Positions 26,184 to 36,125 of a stretch of 64,000 nucleotides of DNA are shown in pieces. The translations under genes and the position numbers were made by a program. The stretch lies in contig WHUB01000002.1 of NCBI GenBank assembly GCA_009377395.1, positions 47,231 through 111,230 of the forward strand, written 5' to 3'. The notes beneath the pieces were generated by a model, which saw only the letters and a program-made list of their open reading frames with translations, ran no database searches and was not told where the DNA came from. The stretch comes from Actinophytocola sp. Its GTDB lineage: Bacteria > Actinomycetota > Actinomycetes > Mycobacteriales > Pseudonocardiaceae. Position 1 is the first letter of the stretch. The number at the start of each line of letters is the position of its first letter.

Positions 26184-27212
26184 CTATCTGCTCGCCCCGG
26201 CAGGGCGCGCCGTACGTGGCTCGGGCGCCGGTGCGCCGCGCACCCCCACCACCCTGAGCCGCCGCAACGAGCCAAGGTGCCTCGGTTCGAGCAGCGCCAT
26301 CACCCTGCGGATCACCAGCACGGTCAGCACGGCGAGCGTGGCGGCGGCCAGCTCGGTCGACGCGGTCAGCACCACGGCGTCGGCCTGTTGTTGCAGGCCT
26401 TCGCGAGCGCGCCAGATCGCGGTCACCACGACGAGCACGCCGTTGCCGACCCAGGCGACCCACCACAGCAGCACCTGCCACGACGGCCGCATCCGCGCGC
26501 TGGGGCCGTTGCCGAGCGCGGCGTGTTCCAGCTCGACGAGCACCGGGCCCCCGAGCACGAGACCCACCGTGACCACGACGAGCGCCACCGCTGGCATCAG
26601 GGTCACGGCGACGGCCGACAGCGCCGGAACCAGCGAGAGGAGCCAGAGCAGGCCGAGCGCGAGTCCGACTGCGGGCCACGGCCCGAAGATGCGCAGCACG
26701 ACGCCGAACATCGAACGAGGCGGCTGATAGCCGAAGCGCCGGGCGGCCACCGTCCGGGCGAGCACGAACCAGCCGAACGTCATGATCACGGCGGCGAGCG
26801 AGAGCAGCGGCACCGTCGCCAGGTACCCCCACACCACGAGCCGGTCGGAGACGCCGACCGCGGTCGCGCTCAGCGCGGTCTCCCTGCTCTGCACCAGCAG
26901 CGCGTAGCGCCACAGCTCCGCGGCGCCCGCCAGCGCGGTGAACACCGCGAGCACGAGCAGCACCACCGTGGCGCCGACGCCGACGGTGCGCTGCGCCGCC
27001 GCCGGGTCCGGCGCGCTGCTCGCGGTGCCCGGCACATGCGTCGGCAGCCGCCAGATCAGGTTGGGAAAGCCCCACCTCGGCGGCGCCGGGTAGGACGGCG
27101 GGCCGGTGTAGGGCGGCTCATGGCGCGGCGTCGCCGGCTGCGCGTCGGGGCGAGGTGGCGTGACCGCCACCCACCTGACCGCGCCGCCCCGGCGCTGCCG
27201 AGCGTCCGCCAT
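26184..27212 (-). CDS. DUF4328-like membrane protein
   Basis: Pro-rich N-terminus followed by multiple TM helices. Confidence 0.72.
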   Translation of the reverse strand: MADARQRRGGAVRWVAVTPPRPDAQPATPRHEPPYTGPPSYPAPPRWGFPNLIWRLPTHVPGTASSAPDPAAAQRTVGVGATVVLLVLAVFTALAGAAELWRYALLVQSRETALSATAVGVSDRLVVWGYLATVPLLSLAAVIMTFGWFVLARTVAARRFGYQPPRSMFGVVLRIFGPWPAVGLALGLLWLLSLVPALSAVAVTLMPAVALVVVTVGLVLGGPVLVELEHAALGNGPSARMRPSWQVLLWWVAWVGNGVLVVVTAIWRAREGLQQQADAVVLTASTELAAATLAVLTVLVIRRVMALLEPRHLGSLRRLRVVGVRGAPAPEPRTARPAGASR

Positions 27213-27215
27213 GGC

Positions 27216-27566
27216 TCACAGCACCGTGGGATCGGCACCCGTGTGGTCGTTGACCATGTCCCTGCCCTCGGTCTGCCACGACTTCATGCCGCCGGCGACA
27301 TTGACCGCCTCGAAACCGTTGGCGTTGAGGAACGCCGTCGCCTGCTCGGAGCGGCCGCCGGTGCGGCACACCACGTAGATCGGCTGGTCGTCCGGCAGCT
27401 CGCTCAGCTCGCCCAGCCGGGCGGGCACGTCCCGCAGCGGGATGTGCAGCGCGTCGGGAGCGTGGCCGGCGGCCCATTCGTCCGGCTCGCGCACGTCGAG
27501 CAGCGCGAGGCCGGAGTGCGGCAGGTCGGACACCGATGCGGTGGGTACGTCTTCTGCGAACAGCAC
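27216..27566 (-). CDS. Rhodanese-like domain protein
   Basis: ALLDVREPDEWAAGHAPDALHIPL ... PIYVVCRTGGRSEQATAFL active-site Cys loop. Confidence 0.92.
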   Translation of the reverse strand: MLFAEDVPTASVSDLPHSGLALLDVREPDEWAAGHAPDALHIPLRDVPARLGELSELPDDQPIYVVCRTGGRSEQATAFLNANGFEAVNVAGGMKSWQTEGRDMVNDHTGADPTVL

Positions 27567-27613
27567 ACTCCGATGGTGCCACGACCACCCGTTTCCTGCG
27601 CGTGAGCCGGAGG

Positions 27614-29407
27614 TTACCTGCGGTGCCTGCCCTGGCCGTGGCTGAGGCGGATGCGCTCCTCGGCGCGGCCGTAGCGCGGGATCGCGGCGTCGGTCACGAA
27701 GCCGAGCCGGTCGGGGGCGTGCATGCGCAGCATGAACGAGTTGACCATCGTCGTCTCCGCCTGCCTGCTCGCCAGGCTGACCAGCACCGTGACGACGAAC
27801 GCCGCGGGCACCGACAGCAGCGCGGGCCGCTCGACGAGCACCGGCGCCCAGCCGCCGGTGTAGTCGCTCACGATGTCGAGCGCGAGCGCGGCGAGCACGG
27901 CGAGCCCGCCGATGGCCATGCCCGCCGCGGCGCCCTTCGCGGTCAGCCCGCGCCACCAGATGCCGAGCACGAGCACCGGGCAGAACGTCGACGCAGCGAG
28001 CGCGAACGCGATCGCGATGCTGTGCGCGATGTCGGGATGCCGTGGCAGCAGCGACAGCCCGAGCGCGGCCAGCGCCAGCAGCACGGCGGCCACCCGGAAG
28101 TCGCGCACCCGCTCCGGCATCAGGTCGGCGGAGATCACCCCGGCGACGCTGTACACCAGCCCGGACGTCGCGGCAAGGAACGCCGAGAACACCCCGGCCA
28201 CGACGACGGTGGCGATCAGCTGGCCACCGAGCCCCGGCAGCATCGCCGTCGGCAGCAGCAGCACGGCGGCGTCGGTTCTGCCGGTGATGAGCAGCTGCGG
28301 CACGTAGAGCCGCGACAGCGCGCCGAGCAACGTCGGGAACAGGTAGAACAGCCCGATCAACAGCACGACGTGCAGCGTGGTGCGGCGCGCCGCTCTGCCG
28401 TCCGGGTTGGTGTAGAACCGCGCCAGGATGTGCGGCAGCCCCATGGTGCCGAGCAGCAGCGCGGTGAGCAGCGAGTAGGTGCCGAGCAGGTCCCAGGTGC
28501 CGTCGTTGCCCGGCGCCAGCCAGTCGGTGTTGTCCGCGGGCGCCTCGGCCACGATCGGCGTCGGCGTGCCCTCGGCGAGCCGCAGCGTGGTGCCCGCGGC
28601 GACCTGGTGCGGCACCTCGGCCGACCACAGCACCTCGCCGTCGGCGGGAGCGCCGTCGACCACGCCCTCGGCGTGGAGCCTCGTCGGCGCGTCGACCTCG
28701 AGCGTGACCGGCGTGTCGACGGTGACGGTGGTGTCCGACGGCAGTGTCGGCGGCGCGGCCGTGCCCAGCCCGGTCGCCGCCTGGCCGCCGGTGCCGATGA
28801 ACACGACGCACAGCGCCAGCGTCGGCACCGCGATCGCGAACAGCTTGAGCCAGTACTGGAACGCCTGCGCCAGCGTCGTCGCCCGCATCCCGCCGCCGAG
28901 CACGGTCACCAGCACGACGCCGATGACGGCGGCCGGGCCCGCCCAGCCGGGAATCGGCAGCAGCGCCGTCACCGCGAGCTGCGCGCCCTGGAGCTGCGGC
29001 ACCAGGTAGAGCAGTGCGATCAGCACGGTGATGAGACTCGCGAACCAGCGGATGCCGCGCGAGCCGAGCCTGCCCTCGACGAAGTCGGGCAGCGTGTAGG
29101 CGCCGCTTCGCCGCAGCGGGGCGGCGACGAACAGCATCAGCACCAGGTACCCGGCGGTGAAGCCGATCGGATACCAGAGGGCGTCCGCGCCGTCGGCCAG
29201 GATCGCGCCCGCGATGCCGAGGAACGACGCCGCGCACAGGTACTCGCCGGAGACGGCGGCGGCGTTGCGGCGGGACCGGACCGTCCGGCGCGCCATGTCG
29301 AAGTCCTGCGCGGCGTTCTGCAGGGTGGTCGGCCTACGGCCGAGGTAGAAGGCGACGACCGCCACGAGCCCGGCCACGCTCGCGGCCGTGATCTGCCAAC
29401 CTGTCAT
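27614..29407 (-). CDS. Solute:sodium symporter family (acetate/monocarboxylate-type) permease
   Basis: SGEYLCAASFLGIAGAI, TLPDFVEGRLGSRGIRWFAS, ~13 TM. Confidence 0.9.
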   Translation of the reverse strand: MTGWQITAASVAGLVAVVAFYLGRRPTTLQNAAQDFDMARRTVRSRRNAAAVSGEYLCAASFLGIAGAILADGADALWYPIGFTAGYLVLMLFVAAPLRRSGAYTLPDFVEGRLGSRGIRWFASLITVLIALLYLVPQLQGAQLAVTALLPIPGWAGPAAVIGVVLVTVLGGGMRATTLAQAFQYWLKLFAIAVPTLALCVVFIGTGGQAATGLGTAAPPTLPSDTTVTVDTPVTLEVDAPTRLHAEGVVDGAPADGEVLWSAEVPHQVAAGTTLRLAEGTPTPIVAEAPADNTDWLAPGNDGTWDLLGTYSLLTALLLGTMGLPHILARFYTNPDGRAARRTTLHVVLLIGLFYLFPTLLGALSRLYVPQLLITGRTDAAVLLLPTAMLPGLGGQLIATVVVAGVFSAFLAATSGLVYSVAGVISADLMPERVRDFRVAAVLLALAALGLSLLPRHPDIAHSIAIAFALAASTFCPVLVLGIWWRGLTAKGAAAGMAIGGLAVLAALALDIVSDYTGGWAPVLVERPALLSVPAAFVVTVLVSLASRQAETTMVNSFMLRMHAPDRLGFVTDAAIPRYGRAEERIRLSHGQGRHRR

Positions 29408-29415
29408 CGCCTGTG

Positions 29416-29931
29416 TCAGTTCTCGATCATGTCGACAAACTCGCGTTCGTGCCGCTCGGACAGCCGTTCGTAGACGATGCCGATCACGAACAGCACCGGC
29501 GTCAAGAAGACTCCCAAAATCAGCCAGGCGATGGGGACACCCACAACGGTGAATGACGCCAATTCGGGGAGCCGCCAGAACAACAGCGGCAGCCCGCCGA
29601 TGAGCAGCACCAGGGCCGCCGCGAACACGACGCTCCAGCGCAGCAGCGCGTTGATCAGGTCTCTGATCAACATCTCGCCCCAGCTCGTCTGCTCGGCGAG
29701 CTCGAGTCGCGACCGCAGCGACTGTGGCGGCGCGCTCTGCGGTCCGCTGAGCACGACCCGCTGCCGCTTCGGCTTCGTCGGCTGGTCGAGCTCGCCCTTC
29801 AGATGGGAGGGCGTGCCGGGAACGCGTTCGACCGTCGCGGCACGGACCGGGCGCATCGACGGCCTGCTCCTGCCGAGCGTCGGGTCCGGACTTCTCACCC
29901 GTTTGCGATGCGATGGCGCTCCGTCGGACAT
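29416..29931 (-). CDS. Small membrane protein accompanying SSS permease
   Basis: Two C-terminal TM helices; coupled 5 bp after the LytTR regulator and 8 bp before the permease. Confidence 0.75.
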   Translation of the reverse strand: MSDGAPSHRKRVRSPDPTLGRSRPSMRPVRAATVERVPGTPSHLKGELDQPTKPKRQRVVLSGPQSAPPQSLRSRLELAEQTSWGEMLIRDLINALLRWSVVFAAALVLLIGGLPLLFWRLPELASFTVVGVPIAWLILGVFLTPVLFVIGIVYERLSERHEREFVDMIEN

Positions 29932-29936
29932 GCCCG

Positions 29937-30767
29937 TCAGCCGTTTCTCACACTGCCGGTGAGTCTGTCCTTCAGCTCCCGGGTGTGGCGCCGCGACACC
30001 GGCAGCACCTTGTCGCCGTTGCCGAGGACGACCTGGTACCCGCCCTGCCCCATGCGCAGCTCGGTGATCAGCCGCAGCGCGACGAGGTAGGAGCGGTGGA
30101 TCCGCACGAACCCCGCCCTGCCCCAGCGTTCCTCGAGCTGGGCGAGCGGAATGCGGACGAGGTGCGAGGCGCCGTCGGTGGTGTAGAGCCGGGCGTAGTC
30201 GCCCTGCGCCTCGACCCACCGCACCTGCGCGCGCTGGATCAGCTTGGTCGTGCCCGCCAGCTCGACCGGGATGACCTCGTCGTCACCGGGCATCAGCCGC
30301 TCGTCCGCCGCGCCGTCGTCCGGCCGTTCCCGCAGCTTCTCGAGCACCCTGTCGATCGACTTGTCCAGCCGGGGCTGCTCGTACGGCTTGAGGATGTAGT
30401 CGATCGCACCGAGATCGAAGGCGTTGACCGCCTCGTCGGTGTGGCCGCTGACGAACACGAGCAACGGCGCCGGATTGAGCGCGGCGAACACCCGCGCCAT
30501 CTCCATGCCGGTGAGTCCTGGCATGTGGATGTCGGCGAACACGACGTCCACCGGCGGCAGGCCGCTGGCCTTGCGTTCTTCCAGGATCGGGTGGCCGTAG
30601 GAGATGAACCGCAGCGCCTCGGACGCGTCCACCGCGTTGAAGATCTTGCCGACGTGCGGGTTGTTCTCCAGCCGGTGCGTCAGCATCTCCATGCCGGGCT
30701 CTTCGTCGTCCACGGCGAGGACGACGAGCCTCCTGGTGTCGTCTTGAGTACTCACAGTAACTAGCAT
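29937..30767 (-). CDS. LytTR-family response regulator
   Basis: Receiver VVLAVDDEEPGMEML ... VVFADIHMPGLTGMEMARVF; C-terminal LytTR QRAQVRWVEAQGDYARLYT. Confidence 0.92.
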   Translation of the reverse strand: MLVTVSTQDDTRRLVVLAVDDEEPGMEMLTHRLENNPHVGKIFNAVDASEALRFISYGHPILEERKASGLPPVDVVFADIHMPGLTGMEMARVFAALNPAPLLVFVSGHTDEAVNAFDLGAIDYILKPYEQPRLDKSIDRVLEKLRERPDDGAADERLMPGDDEVIPVELAGTTKLIQRAQVRWVEAQGDYARLYTTDGASHLVRIPLAQLEERWGRAGFVRIHRSYLVALRLITELRMGQGGYQVVLGNGDKVLPVSRRHTRELKDRLTGSVRNG

Positions 30768-30830
30768 CCTGCCTAGTACCGCAGGCAATGTCCAGAGTGA
30801 AATCAGGACCCTGGCGCCTGTCGCTTTCTG

Positions 30831-31685
30831 TTACAAACCGAACCTCGACCAGGTCGATCGCTGCTCGATCGCGTTGACCAACGCGGTGGCGCCCGCCGCG
30901 GCGGGACCGCCGAGACCGATCCGCGCGAGCAGCGGTTTCTTCGGCTCGGCGACCGTGATCTCGGCGTCGGGAAAACGCTTGCCGACGACCTCGCGCATCG
31001 TGCCGATGCCGTCGATGAGGCCCAGTTCCTCTGCCTTGGGGCCGAGCCAGATGTCACCGCTGAACAGGCCGGGATCGTCGGCGAGCTTGTCGCCGCGTCG
31101 CTCCCGCACCCACTCGCCGAAGAGCTGGTGGAGCTGTTCGTGCATGTTCTTGAGCCAGGCCACGTCCGCCGGGTCCTCCGGCTGGAACGGGTCGAGCCGC
31201 CGCTTGTTCTCGCCCGCAGTGTACAGCCTGCGCTCGATGCCGAACCGTTCGATCAGCTGCGAGAAGCCGAAGCCGCCGCTGACGACGCCGATCGAGCCGA
31301 CCATGGACGTCCGGTGCGCGTAGATCTCGTCGGCAGCGCAGGCGAGCCAGTAGCCACCCGAGGCGGCGACGTCCTCGCAGAACGCGAGCACCGGCACCTG
31401 CTTGTCCGCCGCCAGCTCGCGGATGCGCTCCGCGATCAGCCCCGACTGCGTCGCCGCGCCGCCGGGCGAGTTGACCAGCAGGGCGACCGCCTTGAGCCGG
31501 TCGTGGCCGAACGCCCGGGTCAGCGCGGACTCGACCGAGGAGACGTTGAGCGTTCCCCTGCCGAACGGCGTGCTGTGCGGGGTGATGACGCCGTGCAGCT
31601 TGACCACGGAGACGACGTCGGTCTTGTCGGTGCGTTCGGCGATCTTCTTGGGCAGGTGGGAGGACAGTCGTTCGGTCACGCTCAT
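30831..31685 (-). CDS. S49 family peptidase (SppA/SohB-like)
   Basis: LLVNSPGGAATQSGLIAERIREL, CEDVAASGGYWLACAADEIYAHRTSMVGSIGV. Confidence 0.92.
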   Translation of the reverse strand: MSVTERLSSHLPKKIAERTDKTDVVSVVKLHGVITPHSTPFGRGTLNVSSVESALTRAFGHDRLKAVALLVNSPGGAATQSGLIAERIRELAADKQVPVLAFCEDVAASGGYWLACAADEIYAHRTSMVGSIGVVSGGFGFSQLIERFGIERRLYTAGENKRRLDPFQPEDPADVAWLKNMHEQLHQLFGEWVRERRGDKLADDPGLFSGDIWLGPKAEELGLIDGIGTMREVVGKRFPDAEITVAEPKKPLLARIGLGGPAAAGATALVNAIEQRSTWSRFGL

Positions 31686-31724
31686 GCGCCCCAGCCTAGC
31701 CACGACAAGCCGCGGACGCCGGGA

Positions 31725-33086
31725 TCAGCGCACCCCGCCCCGGGCAGGACGCATCCTCGGCCGCGTCGCCCGGTTCCGCTCGGCGCGGTTCTGCTGCTGC
31801 GGCGGCAGCAGCGGCGAGCCCGAGCCGTCGGTGGTGTCCTTGGGCGGGGTGTATGTCGGCACGTCGGGGCGCGCGGCCGGGTGGAACTTCGGCACCCGCA
31901 ACGTCACCTTCATGCCCGCGCCCTTGGCGGTCTCGACGATCAGCGGGTAGTCGGGGCCGAACAGCTGCCGCATCCGGTGGTTGATGTTGCCGAGCCCGAC
32001 GTGCGCGCCGGTGTGGTGCGAGTCGCGCAGCTCCTCGAGCCGGGCCGGGTCCATGCCGACGCCGTCGTCCTCGACGCTGATCATCGCCTCGTTGCCCGCG
32101 TCCTCCGCGATGACGGTGACGGTGCCGCCACCCGGCTTGCTCGCCAGGCCGTGCTTGACGGCGTTCTCCACCAGCGGCTGCACGATCAGGAACGGCACCA
32201 CGACCGAGAGCACCTCGGGTGCGATCTTGAGCCGCACGTTGAGCCTGCCGCCGAAGCGGGCGGTCTCGATCGTGAGGTAACGGTCGATGTTGCGCAGCTC
32301 CTCCGCGAGCGTGGTGAACATGCCGGAGCTGCGGAACGAGTAGCGGGTGAAGTCAGCGAACTCGAGCAGCAGCTCGTTGGCCTCCTCGGGGTCGGTCAGG
32401 ATCATCGAAGAGATGGTGTTGAGCGCGTTGTAGACGAAGTGCGGCGAGATCTGCGCCCGCAGCATCTTGATCTCGGCCTGGTGCAGCGCCCGCTTCGACT
32501 CCTCGAGGCTGGCCAGCTCGAACTGGGTGCGCACGAACTGCGCCACCGCGTCGGCCATGTGGATCAGTCGCTGTCCCCGGCTCTTGCCGACGACGATCAG
32601 CACCGCCTGGGTGGAGCCGTCGACGATCAGCGGCACGATGACGGCGGTGCGCATCCGGCACGCGCTGCCCCGCTCGCACGGCAGCTTCTCGTGCACGACG
32701 ATCTCGCGATGGTTGCCGTCCCGCGCCGCGGCGATGGCGTCGACGAAGTCGACGTAGTGATCGTTCGCCTCGCCGTCCCAGCTCTGCAGGATGCCGTGGG
32801 CGTCGGTGATGCCGATCGCGACGCAGCCGAGCAGGTCGAGCAGGTTTCGGGTGATCCGGTCGGCCGCCTCCTGGTCGAGGCCCTCCCGCAGATCGGGCGC
32901 GGCCAGCGAGAGCTGATGCACCGCGTGCAGCACGGCGTCCTCCGTGGCCTTGCCTGGCCGGCGCGACCGTGCGAAGACCCACACCGTGACGATGACGGCC
33001 AGCACAGCCACACCCCACGGAAGAAGCTGTGACAGCGGCGTGTCGAGCACGCCCTCAATGCTCGGTGAGTAACGCTCCGTTGACAA
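31725..33086 (-). CDS. LytS/YehU-type sensor histidine kinase
   Basis: LRAQISPHFVYNALNTISSMILTDPEEANELLLEFADFTRYSFR; HATPase VQPLVENAVKHGL. Confidence 0.92.
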   Translation of the reverse strand: MSTERYSPSIEGVLDTPLSQLLPWGVAVLAVIVTVWVFARSRRPGKATEDAVLHAVHQLSLAAPDLREGLDQEAADRITRNLLDLLGCVAIGITDAHGILQSWDGEANDHYVDFVDAIAAARDGNHREIVVHEKLPCERGSACRMRTAVIVPLIVDGSTQAVLIVVGKSRGQRLIHMADAVAQFVRTQFELASLEESKRALHQAEIKMLRAQISPHFVYNALNTISSMILTDPEEANELLLEFADFTRYSFRSSGMFTTLAEELRNIDRYLTIETARFGGRLNVRLKIAPEVLSVVVPFLIVQPLVENAVKHGLASKPGGGTVTVIAEDAGNEAMISVEDDGVGMDPARLEELRDSHHTGAHVGLGNINHRMRQLFGPDYPLIVETAKGAGMKVTLRVPKFHPAARPDVPTYTPPKDTTDGSGSPLLPPQQQNRAERNRATRPRMRPARGGVR

Positions 33087-33193
33087 GGCTTCTGCTGAGT
33101 GTTGCCTGACGCTTTCGGTGCATGGCCTGGGCTGAATGGGCCAGCCGCTACGCCCGGTGAGGTGAATGACCCCTCAAATCGACATACAGAGGG

Positions 33194-34045
33194 TTACCTG
33201 AGCAGTCGATCCATCCGGCGATCCGACAGCGGCTTGCCCTTGGTCTGACAGGTCGGGCAGTACTGGAACGACTTGTCGGCGAACGACACCTCCCGCACGG
33301 TGTCGCCGCAGACCGGGCACGGCAGCCCGGTGCGGGCGTGCACCCGCAATCCGGAGCGCTTCTCGCCCTTGAGCCTGGCAGCCTCCTGTCCGACCGAGCG
33401 CCGCACGGCGTCGGCGAGGATCTGCTGCATCGCCTCGGCGAGCCGGTCGAGCGACTCGGCGTCGAGCTTGTTCGCCGTGGCATACGGCGAAAGTCTGGCC
33501 AGATGCAGGATCTCGTCGGAGTAGGCGTTGCCGATGCCCGCGAGCAGTGACTGGTCCGTTAGGGCGGTCTTGAGGCGTGAGGTGCTGCCGCCGAGGACCG
33601 CGGCGAGGTCATCGCGGCCGAGCGAGAGGGCGTCCGGCCCGAGCCGCGCGATGCTGGTGACGGCGGCTGGATCGGCGACGACCCACACCGCGAGGCCCTT
33701 CTTGGTGCCTGCCTCGGTGAGGTCGAAGCCCGGGCCGCCGAGGTGCACCCGCAGCGCGATCGGTCCTCTGCCCTGGCGCGGCGGGGCCTGCGACAGCGAG
33801 TCCGACCAGCGCAGCCAGCCTGCTCGCGCCAGGTGCGTCACCAGGTGCAGCTCGCCCGCCACCAGGTCGAGGTGCTTGCCGTGCCTGCCGACATCGGTGA
33901 CAGTGCGGCCGACGAGGTCGGTCACCGGCGGGTCGAACGTCTTGAGCACCGCGAGCGACGCGACGTCGACCCGGGTGATCTCGCGCCCGACGCCGTGCTC
34001 GCGCAGGTAGTGTGCGAGCGCTTCGACCTCGGGCAGCTCGGGCAT
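33194..34045 (-). CDS. Fpg/Nei family DNA glycosylase
   Basis: MPELPEVEALAHYL N-terminus; C-terminal zinc finger CPVCGDTVREVSFADKSFQYCPTCQTKG. Confidence 0.93.
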   Translation of the reverse strand: MPELPEVEALAHYLREHGVGREITRVDVASLAVLKTFDPPVTDLVGRTVTDVGRHGKHLDLVAGELHLVTHLARAGWLRWSDSLSQAPPRQGRGPIALRVHLGGPGFDLTEAGTKKGLAVWVVADPAAVTSIARLGPDALSLGRDDLAAVLGGSTSRLKTALTDQSLLAGIGNAYSDEILHLARLSPYATANKLDAESLDRLAEAMQQILADAVRRSVGQEAARLKGEKRSGLRVHARTGLPCPVCGDTVREVSFADKSFQYCPTCQTKGKPLSDRRMDRLLR

Positions 34046-34050
34046 GGCCG

Positions 34051-34491
34051 CTACTCGACCGGGCGGAGCGGGCCCTCGAACTCAGGCAGCGAGTCCCGCT
34101 CGATCGACTGTCTGGCGCGCGTCATCTCGGTGCGGACCTTGATCATGCCGCGCACGGTGCCGACCCAGCGCTCGGACGGCGGGTCGCCCGACTCGTCGCC
34201 GTCGGTCTCGGCGACCACCTTCCACGGCCTGCGCAGCACCCACCGCAGCGGGAAGAACAGCGCGAACAGCAGCAGGGTCAGCAGCACCCAGCCGGGCACG
34301 ATCACGTCGGCGGGGCGCCAGGCGACGAGCACGATGACGAACACGACGATCACCGCGATCATCGCGGCGCCGGACACATACCCGCCCGCGACGTCGTGCT
34401 CGAAGTCGTCGGCCGTGGCTGGTGTGCGCCATTCCAGCTCGCTCCGAAGGGCCCATTGACGTCCGTCGGCGCCCCTCACCTGCCGATCCAT
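34051..34491 (-). CDS. DUF983-like membrane protein
   Basis: Two TM helices, FFPLRWVLRRPWKVVAE. Confidence 0.7.
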   Translation of the reverse strand: MDRQVRGADGRQWALRSELEWRTPATADDFEHDVAGGYVSGAAMIAVIVVFVIVLVAWRPADVIVPGWVLLTLLLFALFFPLRWVLRRPWKVVAETDGDESGDPPSERWVGTVRGMIKVRTEMTRARQSIERDSLPEFEGPLRPVE

Positions 34492-34585
34492 CTCAGCTCC
34501 CGTCGCGATTCGTCAGCAACCCTCATGGACACCCAACGTTACCGTGGGCGCACACGCCGAGGCGAGGGTCATCGCGGGATGTCGA

Positions 34586-36070
34586 TCATGGGCAGAAGTC
34601 GTACCAGTAGCGCTCGCGCGACTCGGTGCGGCCGTCGTCGTAGTGGTACTTGATCGACACGTGGCCCTGGCCGTCGTCATACGAGAACTCGTAGACCTCA
34701 CGCCGGTTTTCCGCCTCGTTGTAGGTGTCGCGGTACGTGTAGGTGCTGGCGCACAGTTCGTAGTCGGGCAGCGGCAAGCCGGAGAGAACGCTCGGCGCCT
34801 CGCTGCTCGTCGGCGTGGTGGTCCCGGCCCGCGCATAGGAGCCCGACCTGGCGGCGGGCTGGGTGCTGCTGGGCAGTGTCGTGAGCGGGGTGGCCGGCAC
34901 GGAATGGGTGGTCCGCTCCGGCAGCTGCGGCGACGCCGGCACCTGGCTTGGGAGAGCAGACTGCTGGCTCACCTGGTCGGCGCGCGGCTGCTTGGCGACG
35001 CCGGCGTTGGCGTGAGTGGGCGACTCGGCGTCCGGAGTGGGGGACACGGCGTCGCGAGCGTGGGACACGCTCGAACGCGGGAGCGCGTAGCCGTCGTCGG
35101 GGCCACCGCGTTCGAGGGAAGGCAGGTCGTCGTCGGTGGGTTCGGGCATGCCCTGCTGACCGACAAGGCCGGAGTAGTCGGTCGCCGCCTTGTTCATCGC
35201 GGGGCCGACCGAGAAGCCGAACACCCCGGCGGCGGCCGTCGAGGCGACCGCGACGGCCACCTTCACCTTGGTGCCGGTGAAGACCGACTTGAACGCGCCG
35301 GAGAGGCCCGCCCCCGAACCGGCCGCCGCGGCGGCGATGGCGATCCCGCCGGCGTTGTCTCGCAGCGAGAAGCAGACGTCGCGCAGCTCGTCGTGGGTGG
35401 CGGTGCAGCGTGAGCAGTCGCCGAGGTGCGCGCTGATCCGATCCGCCTCGACCCCGGTGACGCTGCCGGCGGTGTACGCGCCGAGCTTCTCGACCACCGA
35501 CCGGCAGCCGCTCTCGCTCTTGCCGGTGGCAAGGTGGGCCTGGAGGTAGGCGGCGCGCAGGCCGAGACGGGCGCGGCGAGCGAGCGCGGCGGTGGCGTTC
35601 GGGCTCAGGCCGATCTGCGGGGCGACGACGGCGGGCTTGGCGCCTTCCACCTCGGTCTGCCACAGCACGGTGCGCCAGCGTTCAGGCAGGCTGGTGAACG
35701 CCTTGACGATCAAGGAGTGCTCGGCGGCGCGGGCGGGATGCGCGTCGATGACGCCCGCGCGGCTGGTCAGCTCGTCGTCGCTGACGGGGACGTCCTGGGC
35801 CGCGCCCTTCCACTCCCATGACACCCGGCGAGCGACCGTGAGCAGGTACGCGCGCACGTTGTCCTTCGGGCCGTTGCCCCGCTTGACGGCGCGCAGCACG
35901 CGGAAGAAGGTCTCCGCCGTGATGTCCTCGGCCTCGGCGCGGTCCTTCGCCAGTCCGCGCGCGAGCCTGCGCACGGCCGGGGCGTGCTGCTCGAACAGCT
36001 CACTGAAGGCAGCGTCCTGTCCCTCGCGCAGTCGGCGGAGCAGCGCTGGCTCGTCGATCGCCTGCGTCAT
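34586..36070 (-). CDS. ECF-type sigma factor fused to zinc-finger anti-sigma-like domain, TM segment and C-terminal region
   Basis: Sigma2 FSELFEQHAPAVRRLARGLAKDRAEAEDITAETFFRVLRA; sigma4 LPERWRTVLWQTEVEGAKPAVVAPQIGLSPNATAALARRAR; ZAS-like HLGDCSRC; TM VKVAVAVASTAAAGVFGFSV. Confidence 0.87.
   Translation of the reverse strand: MTQAIDEPALLRRLREGQDAAFSELFEQHAPAVRRLARGLAKDRAEAEDITAETFFRVLRAVKRGNGPKDNVRAYLLTVARRVSWEWKGAAQDVPVSDDELTSRAGVIDAHPARAAEHSLIVKAFTSLPERWRTVLWQTEVEGAKPAVVAPQIGLSPNATAALARRARLGLRAAYLQAHLATGKSESGCRSVVEKLGAYTAGSVTGVEADRISAHLGDCSRCTATHDELRDVCFSLRDNAGGIAIAAAAAGSGAGLSGAFKSVFTGTKVKVAVAVASTAAAGVFGFSVGPAMNKAATDYSGLVGQQGMPEPTDDDLPSLERGGPDDGYALPRSSVSHARDAVSPTPDAESPTHANAGVAKQPRADQVSQQSALPSQVPASPQLPERTTHSVPATPLTTLPSSTQPAARSGSYARAGTTTPTSSEAPSVLSGLPLPDYELCASTYTYRDTYNEAENRREVYEFSYDDGQGHVSIKYHYDDGRTESRERYWYDFCP
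35011..35085. repeat. Three 21-bp tandem units (GAG-GTGGGACACG type) inside the sigma-factor fusion gene
   Basis: GAGTGGGCGACTCGGCGTCCG|GAGTGGGGGACACGGCGTCGC|GAGCGTGGGACACGCTCGAAC; encodes SHARDAV-SPTPDAE-SPTHANA. Confidence 0.7.
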
Positions 36071-36125
36071 CCGGCCAGGTACCTCCTCGCCGATCGTCGA
36101 TCGGCCGCCACCATCGGTGGTTACC

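Noticed and set aside
27536-29473. 645-aa + strand ORF opposite the symporter gene
   Set aside because: Low-complexity Arg/Gln/His shadow ORF; the minus strand encodes a clear SSS permease
31128-33032. 634-aa + strand ORF opposite the LytS-type kinase
   Set aside because: Shadow ORF of the kinase gene; no recognisable motifs
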